Source: Deltaproteobacteria bacterium | Lineage (GTDB): Bacteria > Myxococcota_A > Polyangia > Polyangiales > Ga0077539 | NCBI GenBank assembly: GCA_947494865.1 | Contig: CANMAT010000018.1 | Coordinates: 1 to 14,856 of the forward strand | Reading direction: 5' to 3' | DNA length: 14,856 nt | Shown here: positions 14,495 through 14,856 of the stretch, piece by piece | Numbering within the stretch: the first letter of the stretch is position 1 | Layout: each line of letters starts with the position of its first letter | Made by a program: the position numbers and the translations under genes | Notes under the pieces: model-generated | Seen by the model: only the letters and a program-made list of their open reading frames with translations | What the model was told of the DNA's origin: nothing | The model's database searches: none

Positions 14495-14619
14495 CGCCTC
14501 CGCGCTCACGGTCGCTCCCGCGATAGGTATTCGACTGCCTGGTTCCGCGGTAGCATCTCCGGGCCGTGCGCCGCCTGCGCAGTGCTCGTCGAACGGCGCG
14601 AGTGGAGAGAGATCACCCG

Positions 14620-14856
14620 ATGGCCGACCGCGATGAGACCCCGACCGCAGAGCAGCTCGTTGAAGCGCTGGCCGACGTCGGCGAGGTCGACGCGGGCGTC
14701 GAGGTGCTCGACGCCCTGCGCATGCGCGACCCCGCGAGGTCGCGGGTGCGTCTGCAGGCGCGGCTCTTCATGGCCGAGCCCGCGTCCGCCGAGGCCGCGC
14801 GCGCTGCCCTCTCGTCGTGGTGCGGCGGCGCTCTCGATGATCTCGTGCGAGCGGGC
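14620..14856 (+). CDS. Start of an unrecognised cytoplasmic protein (3' end outside window)
   Basis: 79 codons are open to the window edge. ATG 14620 follows a purine-rich GGAGAGAGA (14604-14612), the best ribosome site in the region. An in-frame GTG at 14566 would add 18 Arg-rich residues and has none. The peptide begins MADRDETPTAEQLVEAL, lacks a signal, and is strongly helical (VDAGVEVLDALRM, SRVRLQARLFMA, SAEAARAALSSW). This is consistent with a helical-repeat protein, but too little is visible to name a family. TTCGAC (14530-14535) and TAGCAT (14551-14556) are weak promoter-like boxes with a short 15-base spacer. Confidence 0.6.
   Translation, partial: MADRDETPTAEQLVEALADVGEVDAGVEVLDALRMRDPARSRVRLQARLFMAEPASAEAARAALSSWCGGALDDLVRAG

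Noticed and set aside
1..14856. CRISPR arrays, tRNA/rRNA genes, insertion sequences, phage or integrase genes
   Set aside because: I looked for regularly spaced repeats, cloverleaf-type arms with CCA ends, terminal inverted repeats and transposase motifs, and saw none.

Overview
The window is high-GC DNA (with one short AT-rich patch near 12840-12895) that looks like chromosome of a myxobacterium-type organism (Myxococcota, possibly Polyangia). This is an inference. It rests on the GC-rich third codon positions, the Cys-rich NCGxC linkers common in secreted proteins of that group, the many lipoproteins, and large proteins I cannot assign to a family. No rRNA, tRNA, CRISPR array, insertion sequence or prophage gene is visible. 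No stretch over 300 bases lacks a gene.

Layout. 3-1922 (+) is the 3' end of a large secreted protein with a tandemly duplicated module of about 320 residues. It converges on a small lipoprotein gene (2626-1979, -), with a perfect 13-bp hairpin between the stops. A Cys-repeat lipoprotein (2813-3856, +) follows behind a readable promoter/operator region. Next is a 691-residue cytoplasmic protein of unknown function with two separated sets of Cys residues (4032-6107, +). 6173-8137 is a metal-flavoured envelope locus: a blue-copper (cupredoxin) lipoprotein on the minus strand, divergent from a tandem pair of Tat-exported ferritin-like proteins, one soluble and one a lipoprotein. A two-CBS-domain gene (8226-8620, +) carries a frameshift. 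A 731-residue helical-repeat lipoprotein (10816-8621, -) is divergent from a Cys-rich lipoprotein (10999-12087, +). A TauE/SafE-type permease (12796-12089, -) is divergent from a LysR-type regulator (12885-13733, +) across an AT-rich region with an inverted repeat. A membrane protein with two transmembrane segments (13829-14494, +) and the start of an unrecognised gene (14620 to the window edge) close the window.

How genes may work together. The clearest functional groups are the permease with its divergent LysR regulator, and the cupredoxin with the ferritin-like pair, which could form an extracytoplasmic copper/iron redox or metal-handling module. At least six products are predicted to be exported, five of them with a lipobox-like signal, so much of this region serves the cell envelope. 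The best candidates for something undescribed are the cupredoxin/ferritin-like locus, whose two ferritin-like proteins both show HxxH where a canonical di-iron helix 2 has ExxH, and the 691-residue discontinuous Cys-cluster protein.
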